Shown here in pieces: positions 44,319 through 53,118 of a DNA stretch of 64,000 nucleotides. Each line of letters starts with the position of its first letter. Position 1 is the stretch's first letter. Location of the stretch: NCBI RefSeq assembly GCF_042652345.1, contig NZ_JBHSJJ010000007.1:186001-250000 (forward strand), written 5' to 3'. The DNA is from Negadavirga shengliensis (GTDB taxonomy: Bacteria > Bacteroidota > Bacteroidia > Cytophagales > Cyclobacteriaceae). The notes beneath the pieces are model-generated. The model ran no database searches. It saw only the letters and a list, made by a program, of their open reading frames with translations, and was not told where the DNA came from. Position numbers and translations under genes: made by a program.

Positions 44319-45332
44319 TCAAAATCGGCTTCCCAGTACCAATTTATCCCCCGAATCATCTACTTCAAACAACGTGGGAACCCGAATGTAGCGGCCATTT
44401 TCACCCACGCTGTGACTATGTACGACCATCAGATGTTTGCCGTCGAATGTTTTGAACATCATTCCATGCCCATAGTTTGCAGGCGTAACCGGTTCCTCTT
44501 CATGTATCCAGGGTCCGTCTAAGGTGCCGCTGGCGGAATAGGCCACGCCCTGGGTATAATCGCTGAATACCCAACTGGTCCAAAGCATACCCAACTTCCC
44601 GGTTTGAGTCCTGAACAGCCATGGACCATCGGTTACTTTGTTGGGAACGATGTTTCCCTTTTCGTCCCGTTCCCTACTCCAGGGGGAATCACTTGCCCGA
44701 AAAAGCAATTTGCTTTCGCCAATTGTGCCACTCAGATCAGGTTTCAGTTCAATTTTTTCAATCGTACCGTTCCAGTTTTGCAGCCATTCATAACAATAAA
44801 CCATATAGGGCTTCCCATCGTCATCCACCCAAAAGGTCCCGTCCAAAGTCGGTTTGTTGGCGGGCAGGTACTCAGGATCTCCCATAGGAACGTAAGGCCC
44901 TTCGGGTTTGTCGCTGACCAACACATGACAGGCACGGCGCTCGATAACATTCCCTTTCACCGTGTCGATCTTTATATCTCTGTTGGTGAAGGTGGCAAAA
45001 TAGTAGTATTTGGCTTTATAATGATGCAATTCTGCTGCCCAGATCATGGGGCTTTCACCCATCCAGGATTTAGAATCGGTCTTTGCCAGGTGAAACGGCC
45101 CTGACCATTTTTTCAGGTCCTTGCTTTTCCACAGCATACCTCCCGTACCTGTCATGTAATACATCCCGGTATTCTTGTCTGCCAGGATAAAAGGATCGCT
45201 CAGACGGATTGAATCCAAAGGTATATCCTCCCTCACAGCGCTTTCCCTGCTTTGCGAAAACACCAGGGTAAAGTGGATGCCAGTTAATACAATTACAGAT
45301 AGCATCTTCCGATAATTCATTGTTTTCAACAT
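44319..45332 (-). CDS. glycoside hydrolase family 43-like enzyme
   Basis: 337 residues (start at 45332 or 45320). Signal peptide ends LVFSQ. The five-blade GH43 core shows the catalytic-base region SIRLSDPFILADKNTG, pKa modulator region TLDGTFWVDDDGKPYMVYC, and NKVTDGPWLFRTQTGKLGMLW at the general-acid position, where an Asp replaces the usual Glu, as in some GH43 groups. Likely acts on arabinan, xylan or related glycans in the periplasm. Isolated, with no PUL SusC/D pair. Confidence 0.88.
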   Translation of the reverse strand: MLKTMNYRKMLSVIVLTGIHFTLVFSQSRESAVREDIPLDSIRLSDPFILADKNTGMYYMTGTGGMLWKSKDLKKWSGPFHLAKTDSKSWMGESPMIWAAELHHYKAKYYYFATFTNRDIKIDTVKGNVIERRACHVLVSDKPEGPYVPMGDPEYLPANKPTLDGTFWVDDDGKPYMVYCYEWLQNWNGTIEKIELKPDLSGTIGESKLLFRASDSPWSRERDEKGNIVPNKVTDGPWLFRTQTGKLGMLWTSWVFSDYTQGVAYSASGTLDGPWIHEEEPVTPANYGHGMMFKTFDGKHLMVVHSHSVGENGRYIRVPTLFEVDDSGDKLVLGSRF

Positions 45333-45848
45333 TTTCCCTTCCTGAATTTTTATGGATCAACCCCGAAAAGTACGCATCCCTTACCAGAGTCGTCAATACC
45401 GCTGCTCCTCGATTTCACCGTTGCCGAAACACTCTCCGTCAAGCCGGCGTCTGTCTCCAATTGCCGGTCTCCGGCCTGAGATATCCAATGATGACATACT
45501 TACTGATTTCACTGCTAAAGATACAAATCAAGTGTTGGTTTTATCCCTTTTGGACGAAACTCTTTGTGATTACGCGTAAATCCAGGAATGTGACGGGAAA
45601 GAAAGGGCGTATTTTGGCTGTCACTGTATCAGTAAAAAATGATACAGCTTGACGGCGCGGGATACTTTCAAAAAATACATGGACAGGGTTTCCCTTACAT
45701 TGGACAGGGGTCAACGGAGAGCTAACCCTTAAGAGGATAGCAAATCCTTAAAGTTCGACCCCATATCCCCAAGACATGGGCACTGATCAAGGATATCGGA
45801 CGGCAGAGATATCATCCAGATAGTGGGTACTATAAAACTTAATGCCAT
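45333..45848. other. 516-bp intergenic region, nothing recognised
   Basis: Ordinary composition. It should contain the GH43 promoter (minus strand; AGGAAGGG just before the start). Open frames are short and without pattern. The motif TTCGACCCC near 45756 has no tRNA cloverleaf around it. Confidence 0.4.
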
Positions 45849-46307
45849 CTATCTGTTGTTCCCCGTCTCTAAAGGAAACAGCTCCCTTATTTCCGACGGC
45901 ATTTGACCTGTTATATGTTTTAGCTGACCTTCGGTCAGATAGCGTTTGTTTAAAGAGTCCAGGATCATGGTGATGAGTTTGTCCGTGGACTGTTCCCAGT
46001 TAAAGTCCCGTTCCCCATGTTTGGCCTGTTCCTGCTTGACAGCGTCTTTGAATTCCTCCAAGCTGTTTATTTTTAATGGTTTCTCCCGGTGCTCCCAGCC
46101 TTCAACATAGATGCCTTTCAAAAACATCGGCAATTGTGAGAGGACATGCATGGATTCACTGACGGTGATCCGGTCCCGCAAGGTGTGAAGCACCGCCCTC
46201 AGCAAAATGGAGGTCTGTCCTATTTCCTCCGGATGCCCGAGTTCCTGGGCCAGTTGCTTAAGGTATGCGTTTCCTTCCTGAGCGAATTTATCAAAATTAA
46301 TAGCCAT
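45849..46307 (-). CDS. DUF2267-domain protein
   Basis: 152 residues. The first 90 match the DUF2267 pattern of an all-helical protein (YLKQLAQELGHPEEIGQTSI, LRDRITVSESMHVLSQLPMFLKGIYVEGW), and the last 50 form a second partial helical repeat (LNKRYLTEGQLKHITGQMPSEIRELF). Function unknown; often linked to stress or small-molecule metabolism genes. Confidence 0.88.
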   Translation of the reverse strand: MAINFDKFAQEGNAYLKQLAQELGHPEEIGQTSILLRAVLHTLRDRITVSESMHVLSQLPMFLKGIYVEGWEHREKPLKINSLEEFKDAVKQEQAKHGERDFNWEQSTDKLITMILDSLNKRYLTEGQLKHITGQMPSEIRELFPLETGNNR

Positions 46308-46383
46308 AATTAAATATATTCTTCGTTATACATAAATTTTGTATAATTATTATATAATTATAGTTCAATAATCATGCCTTATG

Positions 46384-46407
46384 GCCCGATCTCGCCGGGC
46401 TTTTTTT
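46384..46407 (+). terminator. T-tailed hairpin with no upstream plus-strand gene
   Basis: GCCCG / CGGGC stem, 7-nt loop, then seven T. It lies in the divergent gap between DUF2267 and the FecA-like receptor, so it could end a short RNA started in the AT-rich stretch at 46330-46370, or attenuate the receptor mRNA. Confidence 0.5.
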
Positions 46408-46498
46408 CTGTTGTTTGAAAAAAGACAGAGTGTCGGAATTCATTTCAAGTTACACAACGTCAAATTTCACCACCCGTAAATGACCAGGTTTAAATCCT

Positions 46499-46506
46499 TA
46501 TCTTTG
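46499..46506 (+). promoter_or_regulatory. -7 element TATCTTTG of the FecA-like receptor gene
   Basis: Exact TAnnTTTG 46 bp before the ATG, downstream of the orphan hairpin, so receptor transcription can start beyond it. The -33 match is poor. Confidence 0.5.
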
Positions 46507-46551
46507 CAGATTATTATTGTTATGTGTTATTTTGGTAAATAACCCAAAAAC

Positions 46552-48729
46552 ATGATGAAATGGTTGGTTGTGTTAGTGGCTACAGTATACTCCCTTTGCC
46601 CCGCCTTTTCCCAATCCGACACACTCCGAATCTATGACCTACCCCCCATAGACTTCAGGGGGATCAAGGACAAAGAAGTCGTTACTCCCCTGCCCAATGT
46701 TTATAAAACCTTTATCATAGGGGGAAGAAAATCCGAAGTTTTGGATGTTGACTCCTTGGCGGGAAACATCACCGAAAAGACGGGCAGACAGATTTTTGCT
46801 AAAATTCCAAGCGGTTTTGTCTATGATATGGACGGCAGCGGCAATCAGGTGAATTTTTCGGTTAGGGGATTGGATGCACACCGGAGTTGGGAGTTCAATG
46901 TCCGCCAAAACGGCACGATCATCAATACGGACCTGTATGGGTATCCGGCCAGCCACTATTCCATGCCCATGGAAGCGGTGGAACGTATTGAACTGCTGAG
47001 AGGTACCGCCGCCCTGCAATACGGGCAACAGTTCGGAGGAATGGTAAATTACATACTCAAAAAACCCGATACAACGAAACAATTCAGCTATGAAAACATG
47101 ACCACAGCGGGTTCCTTCGGGCTTTTTTCCTCTTATAATGCCATTGGTGGAAAGGTCGGTAAACTGACCTACCATGCCTATTACCATAAGCGTTTATCCG
47201 AAGGTTATCGACAAATCGCCCGTTCCGATGCGGACGCACAATACATGGGGTTAACCTATGATTTTTCTGAAAACCTTAGCCTGGAAGCCTCTTTGTCCCG
47301 CAGCCGTTACCTGTACAGGATTCCCGGTCCCCTCACAGATGAACAGTTCATGGAAAATCCCCGTCAGGCCACCCGGAGACGGAATTTTTTCGCACCTGAA
47401 ATCTATATACCCTCAATACACTTGGGCTGGAAAATCAGCCCCAACACCATGCTGGAGTGGGTCGCTTCAGGAGTATTTGGCAACCGGAGTTCCGTGACAT
47501 TTGATGCTTTCGCAGATGTGCCGGATATAATCCAGCCAGACACCCATGAATTTGCTCCAAGAAACGTGGACATTGACAATTACCATAGCCGAACTGCCGA
47601 GGCAAGAATGCTCCATGAATACCGATGGAGAAAAACAAAAAACTATCTGACGGCCTCCTTAAGATATTTCAATAACAAATTTGACCGGAGACAACGGGGC
47701 CTGGGGACCATGGGTTCGGATTTTGATCTTACCGTGATGCGTGACTTCACAAGGAATATTGTCCTCCATTCCGAAAGTCTGGCTTTTGCCTTGGAAAACC
47801 AGTTCAATCTCGCAAAAAAACTCAGCTTCTCTCCGGGAATCCGTTACGAATACGGCCAGTCTGCCATGAGCGGACGAATCGACTATCTGGAAGCAGAAAG
47901 CGTCCCCCGGATCATTCCCTATCGGTTTTTCACTTTGGGGGCCCATGCAGCCTATTTCATCAACAGTTCTTCCAAAATTTACGGTGGTATTTCCCAAGCC
48001 ATCCGTCCTGTCCTTTTCCAGGATTTGATTCCGGGAAATCCCCTGGCGGCCGTCAGCAGTGATTTGGAACACTCCTTTGGATACAATGCCGAGCTGGGAT
48101 GGGAAAACGTCATTGGCGATAGGCTAAAATACAATGCCACGCTCTTTAGCACCTACATTGGCAAGCGCATAGGCAATATTCTGATCAACGAAGACGGGCA
48201 GACCCTAATCGCCAGAAGCAATGTCGGAAACAGCAGAACCGATGGGGTGGAATTGTATTTAGATTGGAAAGTTTGGAATCACGGTCAGTCTTCTATGTCT
48301 TTTTTTACCTCCTCATCCTATATGGACAGCCGATATCTTGACGGTACAGTCTCTAATGGGGAAAACAACGTGGATATTTCAGGCAATGTGGTGGAATCCG
48401 TACCAAAATGGATAAGCCGAAATGGTGTGACATATGTCTTCAACGCTATGAAATTCATCTTGCAGCATCAGTTTGTATCGGAAACTTTTGCAGATGCAGT
48501 GAATACAATACGTCCGCTGGAATCCGGTGCTGTTGGGTTAGTGCCTTCCTACCATATTTGGGATTTGAACATGGCTTTTCCTTTTTTGCAAAGGTTTTTA
48601 TTCCGGGCGGGTATCAACAATATTTTTGATAAACAGTACTTTACCAAAAGGCCCCAGATGTACCCGGGACCGGGGATTTGGCCTTCAGATGGCAGGGGAT
48701 TCAATGTGTCTCTGAATGTAAAAATTTAG
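46552..48729 (+). CDS. TonB-dependent siderophore/ferric-citrate-type receptor
   Basis: 725 residues: signal peptide ending PAFSQ, plug (GNQVNFSVRGLDAHRSWEFN, MEAVERIELLRGTAALQYGQQFGGMVNYILKK) and a 22-strand-type barrel ending FNVSLNVKI. No carboxypeptidase-like domain, unlike the receptor at 28409. FecA-like by plug motifs. Its gene is monocistronic, with a possible leader hairpin upstream. Ligand inferred only. Confidence 0.9.
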   Translation: MMKWLVVLVATVYSLCPAFSQSDTLRIYDLPPIDFRGIKDKEVVTPLPNVYKTFIIGGRKSEVLDVDSLAGNITEKTGRQIFAKIPSGFVYDMDGSGNQVNFSVRGLDAHRSWEFNVRQNGTIINTDLYGYPASHYSMPMEAVERIELLRGTAALQYGQQFGGMVNYILKKPDTTKQFSYENMTTAGSFGLFSSYNAIGGKVGKLTYHAYYHKRLSEGYRQIARSDADAQYMGLTYDFSENLSLEASLSRSRYLYRIPGPLTDEQFMENPRQATRRRNFFAPEIYIPSIHLGWKISPNTMLEWVASGVFGNRSSVTFDAFADVPDIIQPDTHEFAPRNVDIDNYHSRTAEARMLHEYRWRKTKNYLTASLRYFNNKFDRRQRGLGTMGSDFDLTVMRDFTRNIVLHSESLAFALENQFNLAKKLSFSPGIRYEYGQSAMSGRIDYLEAESVPRIIPYRFFTLGAHAAYFINSSSKIYGGISQAIRPVLFQDLIPGNPLAAVSSDLEHSFGYNAELGWENVIGDRLKYNATLFSTYIGKRIGNILINEDGQTLIARSNVGNSRTDGVELYLDWKVWNHGQSSMSFFTSSSYMDSRYLDGTVSNGENNVDISGNVVESVPKWISRNGVTYVFNAMKFILQHQFVSETFADAVNTIRPLESGAVGLVPSYHIWDLNMAFPFLQRFLFRAGINNIFDKQYFTKRPQMYPGPGIWPSDGRGFNVSLNVKI

Positions 48730-48810
48730 AATCCAGACAATTGCGCATGAAAAGTTTCTCGGGATTGATGGTTTATGAGCCGCGTCCACTCTCCGCTGAA
48801 TAAATTTCGT

Positions 48811-50673
48811 TTAATTTACCAGTAATTTTACGTTGTATACTTCAATGCCGGTATTGCAGCTGATGATATACAAACCGGGTGGTTGATTTTTTGCGTTTTC
48901 TAAAAATTCCGGGGCGATGCTACCCATCACGCCAAAGGTTCTGGATATGGAACGGCCCCATGCATCGATCAGACTCAAGTCCACTTTTTTGTCTTTCAAG
49001 TGGTGGGGTATTGTCAGCATGAGTTCACCTGAGCTATAGGGATTTGGGTATAGTTTTAAACCAGGTTCCCATGAGGTTTGGTCCGTTTTGAGCCGGATCA
49101 CCCCACTGTAATCAAAGCTGCCGTCCAAATCCACCTGCTTGATGCGATAATACACTTCGGCGTAGGCATTGGCGGTCGTGTCCAGAAACTCATAATCCAC
49201 CTGCGTGCTGCTTTGACCCACCGCATTTACACTTCCGATGGCATGCCATGTATGACCGCCATCGGTCGATCTGTATACAACGAATTTTTCATTATTTTTT
49301 TCCTGGGCCGTACCCCATTTAATCAAATTCCCTTCTTTCTTTTGATCCGCCTGCTGATAGAGCCATACAACAGGCAGTTTTACACGGGGTTCCGTTTCTT
49401 CGGAATCTGTGTTGTTTTCATCAATGGGGTCCGCTATGGCCCCGGATATACGGACACTGTTGATATAATCTCCTGCTGTGGTGACTTTTGCGGTGAGGGT
49501 CAGCGTCTGGGTAACCCCATAGTTCAAATCACCTACATCCCATATTCCCAGCAGTGGCTCGTAGGTTCCTGCGGAAGCGGAGTGGTTTATATATGAATAC
49601 CCCTCAGGCAAATATTCTTCGACGATTACCTCACCGGAATTGCTGGGACCGTTATTCCTGGCTTCAATGGTGAATACGACATTCCCCCCCATTTCTGGGG
49701 TTGGATCATCAACTGTCTTGGTGACCTCAAGATCAGCTAACGCAGTACTGAAACCCATCGTCCATTGATCTTCAGTTGCTTGAGTACCCCAATCGGTTCC
49801 ATCCGTACTGGATTGACCCCTCACGTAAACCCTAAATAATAAGGATGTAATTTCTTCTCCCTCTATCAGGACCGATCCATGCGCCACACCCGCTCCTGAA
49901 GCCCTGGGCTCCAATGCGGTATTCAGAATGTCATTTCCACTTATGTAAAAAGTTGATGTACCTGAGAGTTTTGACAAGGTCAGGTCCGGTGTTAAAAGTT
50001 CTAATTCGGCGGTACATCCCGTTCCAGAAAATGTAGCCCCCAAACCGGAGATATGCACTACGGGATTTGAAACAGGTGTGCTAAAATCCACCCTCAAATC
50101 GTGCATATGGTGCTTGCCACTGAAGAGCTTCCCATTTAAAACATACACACCATTTGCGAGTAAAACGCTTCTATTGGCCGTTACATCTATTCCAGTTCCA
50201 AAATTATCTGAAGGAAGCGAGGTAAAATGGCTATTTGAAGGGTCGCTTAGAAAATTAATGGCAGGAAAAATGGGAGCGGTCGATCCTGAACCTCCTGAAC
50301 CCCAAAATCTCCATCCAATGACACTTGAAGGGTTGTTGGGATCACTCGAGTTCCTATTGGTATTTTGAGGATGATTCATATATTGCTGGTTCAAAAGTGT
50401 AAAGGTCGCCGTGACGGAAGGGGACTGAGTCGCAAAAATGTTTCCTGTCGGATTATCCTTATTTGTTCTGAACCTGATGGTAGCAGAGGTAACAGGTCCG
50501 TTTCCCGTGGGGTTGCCGTCTCCCGAGGCGAATTCCAGCGCTGGATTCTGCGCGGATGTCTCTGAGAAAATAAAAAAGAAAGCAGGCAGAAGCAACAGCT
50601 TTTTACCTAAAAAGTGCCATTTTATCCCATATAAAATTTCTGTACCCCGTATAAAGTCAAAACGTCTCATCAC
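48811..50673 (-). CDS. DUF11-type surface protein with T9SS sorting tail
   Basis: 620 residues: long N-terminus with signal peptide ending SETSAQN, an N-terminal beta domain (NPVVHISGLGATF), a DUF11 repeat (LADLEVTKTVDDPTPEMGGNVVFTIEARNN), a linker with WGTAQEKNNEKFVVYRSTDG, and a C-terminal Por-type sorting domain (LKLYPNPYSSGELMLTIP ... PGLYIISCNTGIEVYNVKLLVN). Exported through T9SS to the surface. Role unknown, perhaps adhesion or a matrix component. Confidence 0.88.
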   Translation of the reverse strand: MMRRFDFIRGTEILYGIKWHFLGKKLLLLPAFFFIFSETSAQNPALEFASGDGNPTGNGPVTSATIRFRTNKDNPTGNIFATQSPSVTATFTLLNQQYMNHPQNTNRNSSDPNNPSSVIGWRFWGSGGSGSTAPIFPAINFLSDPSNSHFTSLPSDNFGTGIDVTANRSVLLANGVYVLNGKLFSGKHHMHDLRVDFSTPVSNPVVHISGLGATFSGTGCTAELELLTPDLTLSKLSGTSTFYISGNDILNTALEPRASGAGVAHGSVLIEGEEITSLLFRVYVRGQSSTDGTDWGTQATEDQWTMGFSTALADLEVTKTVDDPTPEMGGNVVFTIEARNNGPSNSGEVIVEEYLPEGYSYINHSASAGTYEPLLGIWDVGDLNYGVTQTLTLTAKVTTAGDYINSVRISGAIADPIDENNTDSEETEPRVKLPVVWLYQQADQKKEGNLIKWGTAQEKNNEKFVVYRSTDGGHTWHAIGSVNAVGQSSTQVDYEFLDTTANAYAEVYYRIKQVDLDGSFDYSGVIRLKTDQTSWEPGLKLYPNPYSSGELMLTIPHHLKDKKVDLSLIDAWGRSISRTFGVMGSIAPEFLENAKNQPPGLYIISCNTGIEVYNVKLLVN

Positions 50674-51302
50674 ATCTACCCCAACCCGGTCGTGTTATCA
50701 AAAAATGCATAGATCAACTTTAAATTCTCTACCTAACACCCCCATGAATCCTTCCCTTATTTATTGAAATTTATGGCAATCTTTTAATTTATGGTCATAT
50801 CAAAAGCCAAATATCACCCGCCCACATTAAAAAAACAAAAAACTGATCCACAAAGCAAAATACCTGATTTCTATTACAATTATTTGGGTATCGCAATAAG
50901 AAAAAAATAATATTTTGACAGCATTTCACCCTATTCATCGGGCTTACTAACTACCCCCCTTCTATTCCTTCCCACTTGATCCGGGGTGATTCGCTTCACC
51001 ATATACAACCTCAGATTTTACCCTTCATGAGTGACGAAGTTCAAATTACGACTATGAGGCAACGCATGCCGGCGTCCAGAGAGGTGCCGGATTTTGTTAA
51101 TAGGCTTCAACCGGCGGTGATTTTTTATCGCTATTCCGAAAATATTTAGGGGAATTTTTTAGATGAGGTCTGGGTTTACATGTATTGTAAAGTCATATAA
51201 CGGACGGCCCCATATAGCTATGATGGTTTTAAGGAGGGCTTCTACAATGTTATTTAAAAAGATTTCGTTATAAAACTTGGGATAATTCCTTAATATTGCA
51301 CC
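50674..51302. other. 629-bp intergenic region, one doubtful 40-codon ORF
   Basis: AT-rich at 50750-50930. A plus-strand ORF at 51027-51149 (MSDEVQITTMRQRM start) could give 40 residues but has no homologue I recognise. No terminator or RNA gene is evident. Confidence 0.4.
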
Positions 51303-51674
51303 GTGAAAATTCAGGTAAAGAAAATATTACCCCTTTTGTTTAAAAGAGCCTTTACCAACTTTTTGGCTGTATTTCTTGTCGTGCTCTGCATTGCCGATGG
51401 TGATGATGCGGGACATGAAATCCCCCATACGGACATCCATTTGTCAGAGATCGATTACGATTATGTGGATTTTCCCACTTCTCTGAGCCGGAGCAGCAAT
51501 TCAACCATTTTGAATTTACAAAGGGAAGCAACCATCCCTTTTTTTACCATTGTATTTGATTCAGGTATCCGCAATCTATTTTCGGACTCCAATCTCAACA
51601 AGCGAAGACAGATACACCTCCATCCCTTACTGACGAAATTGACGCGTGTGGTCGTCTGCAAAAACGCGCCTTAA
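51303..51674 (+). CDS. small exported or anchored hypothetical protein
   Basis: 123 residues starting at GTG 51303; no ATG fits. N-terminal hydrophobic segment (FLAVFLVVLCIADG) then a short mature part with HTDIHLSEIDYDYVDFP and KRRQIHLHPLLTKL. Family unknown. It sits 192 bp before the RND efflux operon. Confidence 0.45.
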   Translation: MKIQVKKILPLLFKRAFTNFLAVFLVVLCIADGDDAGHEIPHTDIHLSEIDYDYVDFPTSLSRSSNSTILNLQREATIPFFTIVFDSGIRNLFSDSNLNKRRQIHLHPLLTKLTRVVVCKNAP

Positions 51675-51866
51675 AACTATTTTTTTAATCATCTTGCGCC
51701 ATTCATAGAGAAACAATCCTTGTTCTCTTCCAGATGGAAAACCGGGAGGCTTTATACAATCACTGGCATTCTATATCGACGCTTACTGTCAAGTGGTCCC
51801 GTCTGAGGCGCTGACCCCAGCATAAGCCTTTACCTAAAATACATCAACTAACTTATTGTTAAAAAT

Positions 51867-53090
51867 ATGAGCTTTATCATGTCAAGGTTTAAACCATTTA
51901 GGATAAACTATTCTTACGTATTATTCTTTACCATAATCATTTCCTTGAATATTACGCTGAACTCCTGTAGCCAGGGAAGTGGAAAAAACAACACCAACGA
52001 GAAAAAACTGGAAGTTCCGGTATTTTCCTTAAAACCGATAGACATCGAAGTCCCCCAAACCTATGTCTGTGATATCCAAGCAGTACAGTTTGTAGAAGTG
52101 CGGGCCAAGGTAGAAGGTTTTGTGGAGCGGATTTTTGTAGATGAGGGAGAAGAGGTAAAAGAAGGCCAGCCATTGTTTCAGCTAACTTCGATAGAATATT
52201 CCGAGCTGGTGAATTCCGCCAGAGCCAAATTGATGCAGGCCCGTGCCGAAGCCAAGTCTGCCCAACTCGAAGTGGAGAGACTGCAGGTACTGGTTGATAA
52301 AGATATATATTCCACCTCAGAACTTGAATTGGCCCAGTCCAAGAAAGACATGGCTGAATCTGCCATCTTAGAGGCAGAATCCTTGTTAAAGCATGCACAG
52401 ACCGGCCTTTCTTACACGACCATCAGAGCTCCTTTTAACGGCATCGTCGATCGGATTCCTTATAAAACCGGGAGTCTTGTGAAAAGCGGCGATTTACTGA
52501 CCAATATCACGGACATCAGTGAAATCTTTGCCTATTACAAAATCACGGAAAATGAATACCTGCAATATATGCGGGGTCAGCTTGATACAGCGGTGGATGA
52601 AGAAGCCTTAAAACAGCAATTGGAGGAAAACCTTCAGGAAGATGAGGAAGAGATCACCCTGATCCTTTCCGACGGGGTGGAATATCCCCACAAAGGCAAA
52701 CTTGAAACCATGGAGGCCGATTTCGAAACCGGCACAGGTTCGATTGCATTGCGGGTAAGATTTCCCAATCCGGACGGTTTGATCAAACACGGTGCCAGCG
52801 GCAAGGTTCAAATGACCAACACTATGGAGGATGTCTACCTGATTCCCCAGAAATCCACTTTTGAAATCCAGGATTATAATTATGTGTATATGTTGGATGA
52901 GAACAATATCGTCAATGTAAGGAGCTTCCGGCCTATCAAACGATATGGCCTTTTCTATCTGGTCGAAGGTTTCGATGGCGGAGACCGGGTGGTGCTGGAG
53001 GGGCTCCAATTGCTTCAGGACGGCAGCCATGTGGATCCCAAAGTCGAGGACACCGATGAGGTTTACCGGTCCCTAAATCTTTCATTGTAA
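51867..53090 (+). CDS. RND efflux periplasmic adaptor, lipoprotein
   Basis: 407 residues with a lipobox (ITLNSCSQ). Standard adaptor order: beta-barrel/lipoyl half (VEVRAKVEGFVERIFVDEGEEVKEGQPLFQL), alpha-hairpin (QARAEAKSAQLEVERLQVLVDKDIYSTSELELAQ), second lipoyl half (YTTIRAPFNGIVDRIPYKTGSLVKSGD). Joins pump and outer-membrane factor. Start may be 51867 or the ATG at 51879. Confidence 0.93.
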   Translation: MSFIMSRFKPFRINYSYVLFFTIIISLNITLNSCSQGSGKNNTNEKKLEVPVFSLKPIDIEVPQTYVCDIQAVQFVEVRAKVEGFVERIFVDEGEEVKEGQPLFQLTSIEYSELVNSARAKLMQARAEAKSAQLEVERLQVLVDKDIYSTSELELAQSKKDMAESAILEAESLLKHAQTGLSYTTIRAPFNGIVDRIPYKTGSLVKSGDLLTNITDISEIFAYYKITENEYLQYMRGQLDTAVDEEALKQQLEENLQEDEEEITLILSDGVEYPHKGKLETMEADFETGTGSIALRVRFPNPDGLIKHGASGKVQMTNTMEDVYLIPQKSTFEIQDYNYVYMLDENNIVNVRSFRPIKRYGLFYLVEGFDGGDRVVLEGLQLLQDGSHVDPKVEDTDEVYRSLNLSL

Positions 53091-53118
53091 TTCATTCACT
53101 GTATAAAGGACCAGAAAG

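Noticed and set aside
45740..45800. tRNA-like TTCGACCCC segment
   Set aside because: No acceptor stem, D-arm or anticodon arm can be drawn around it.
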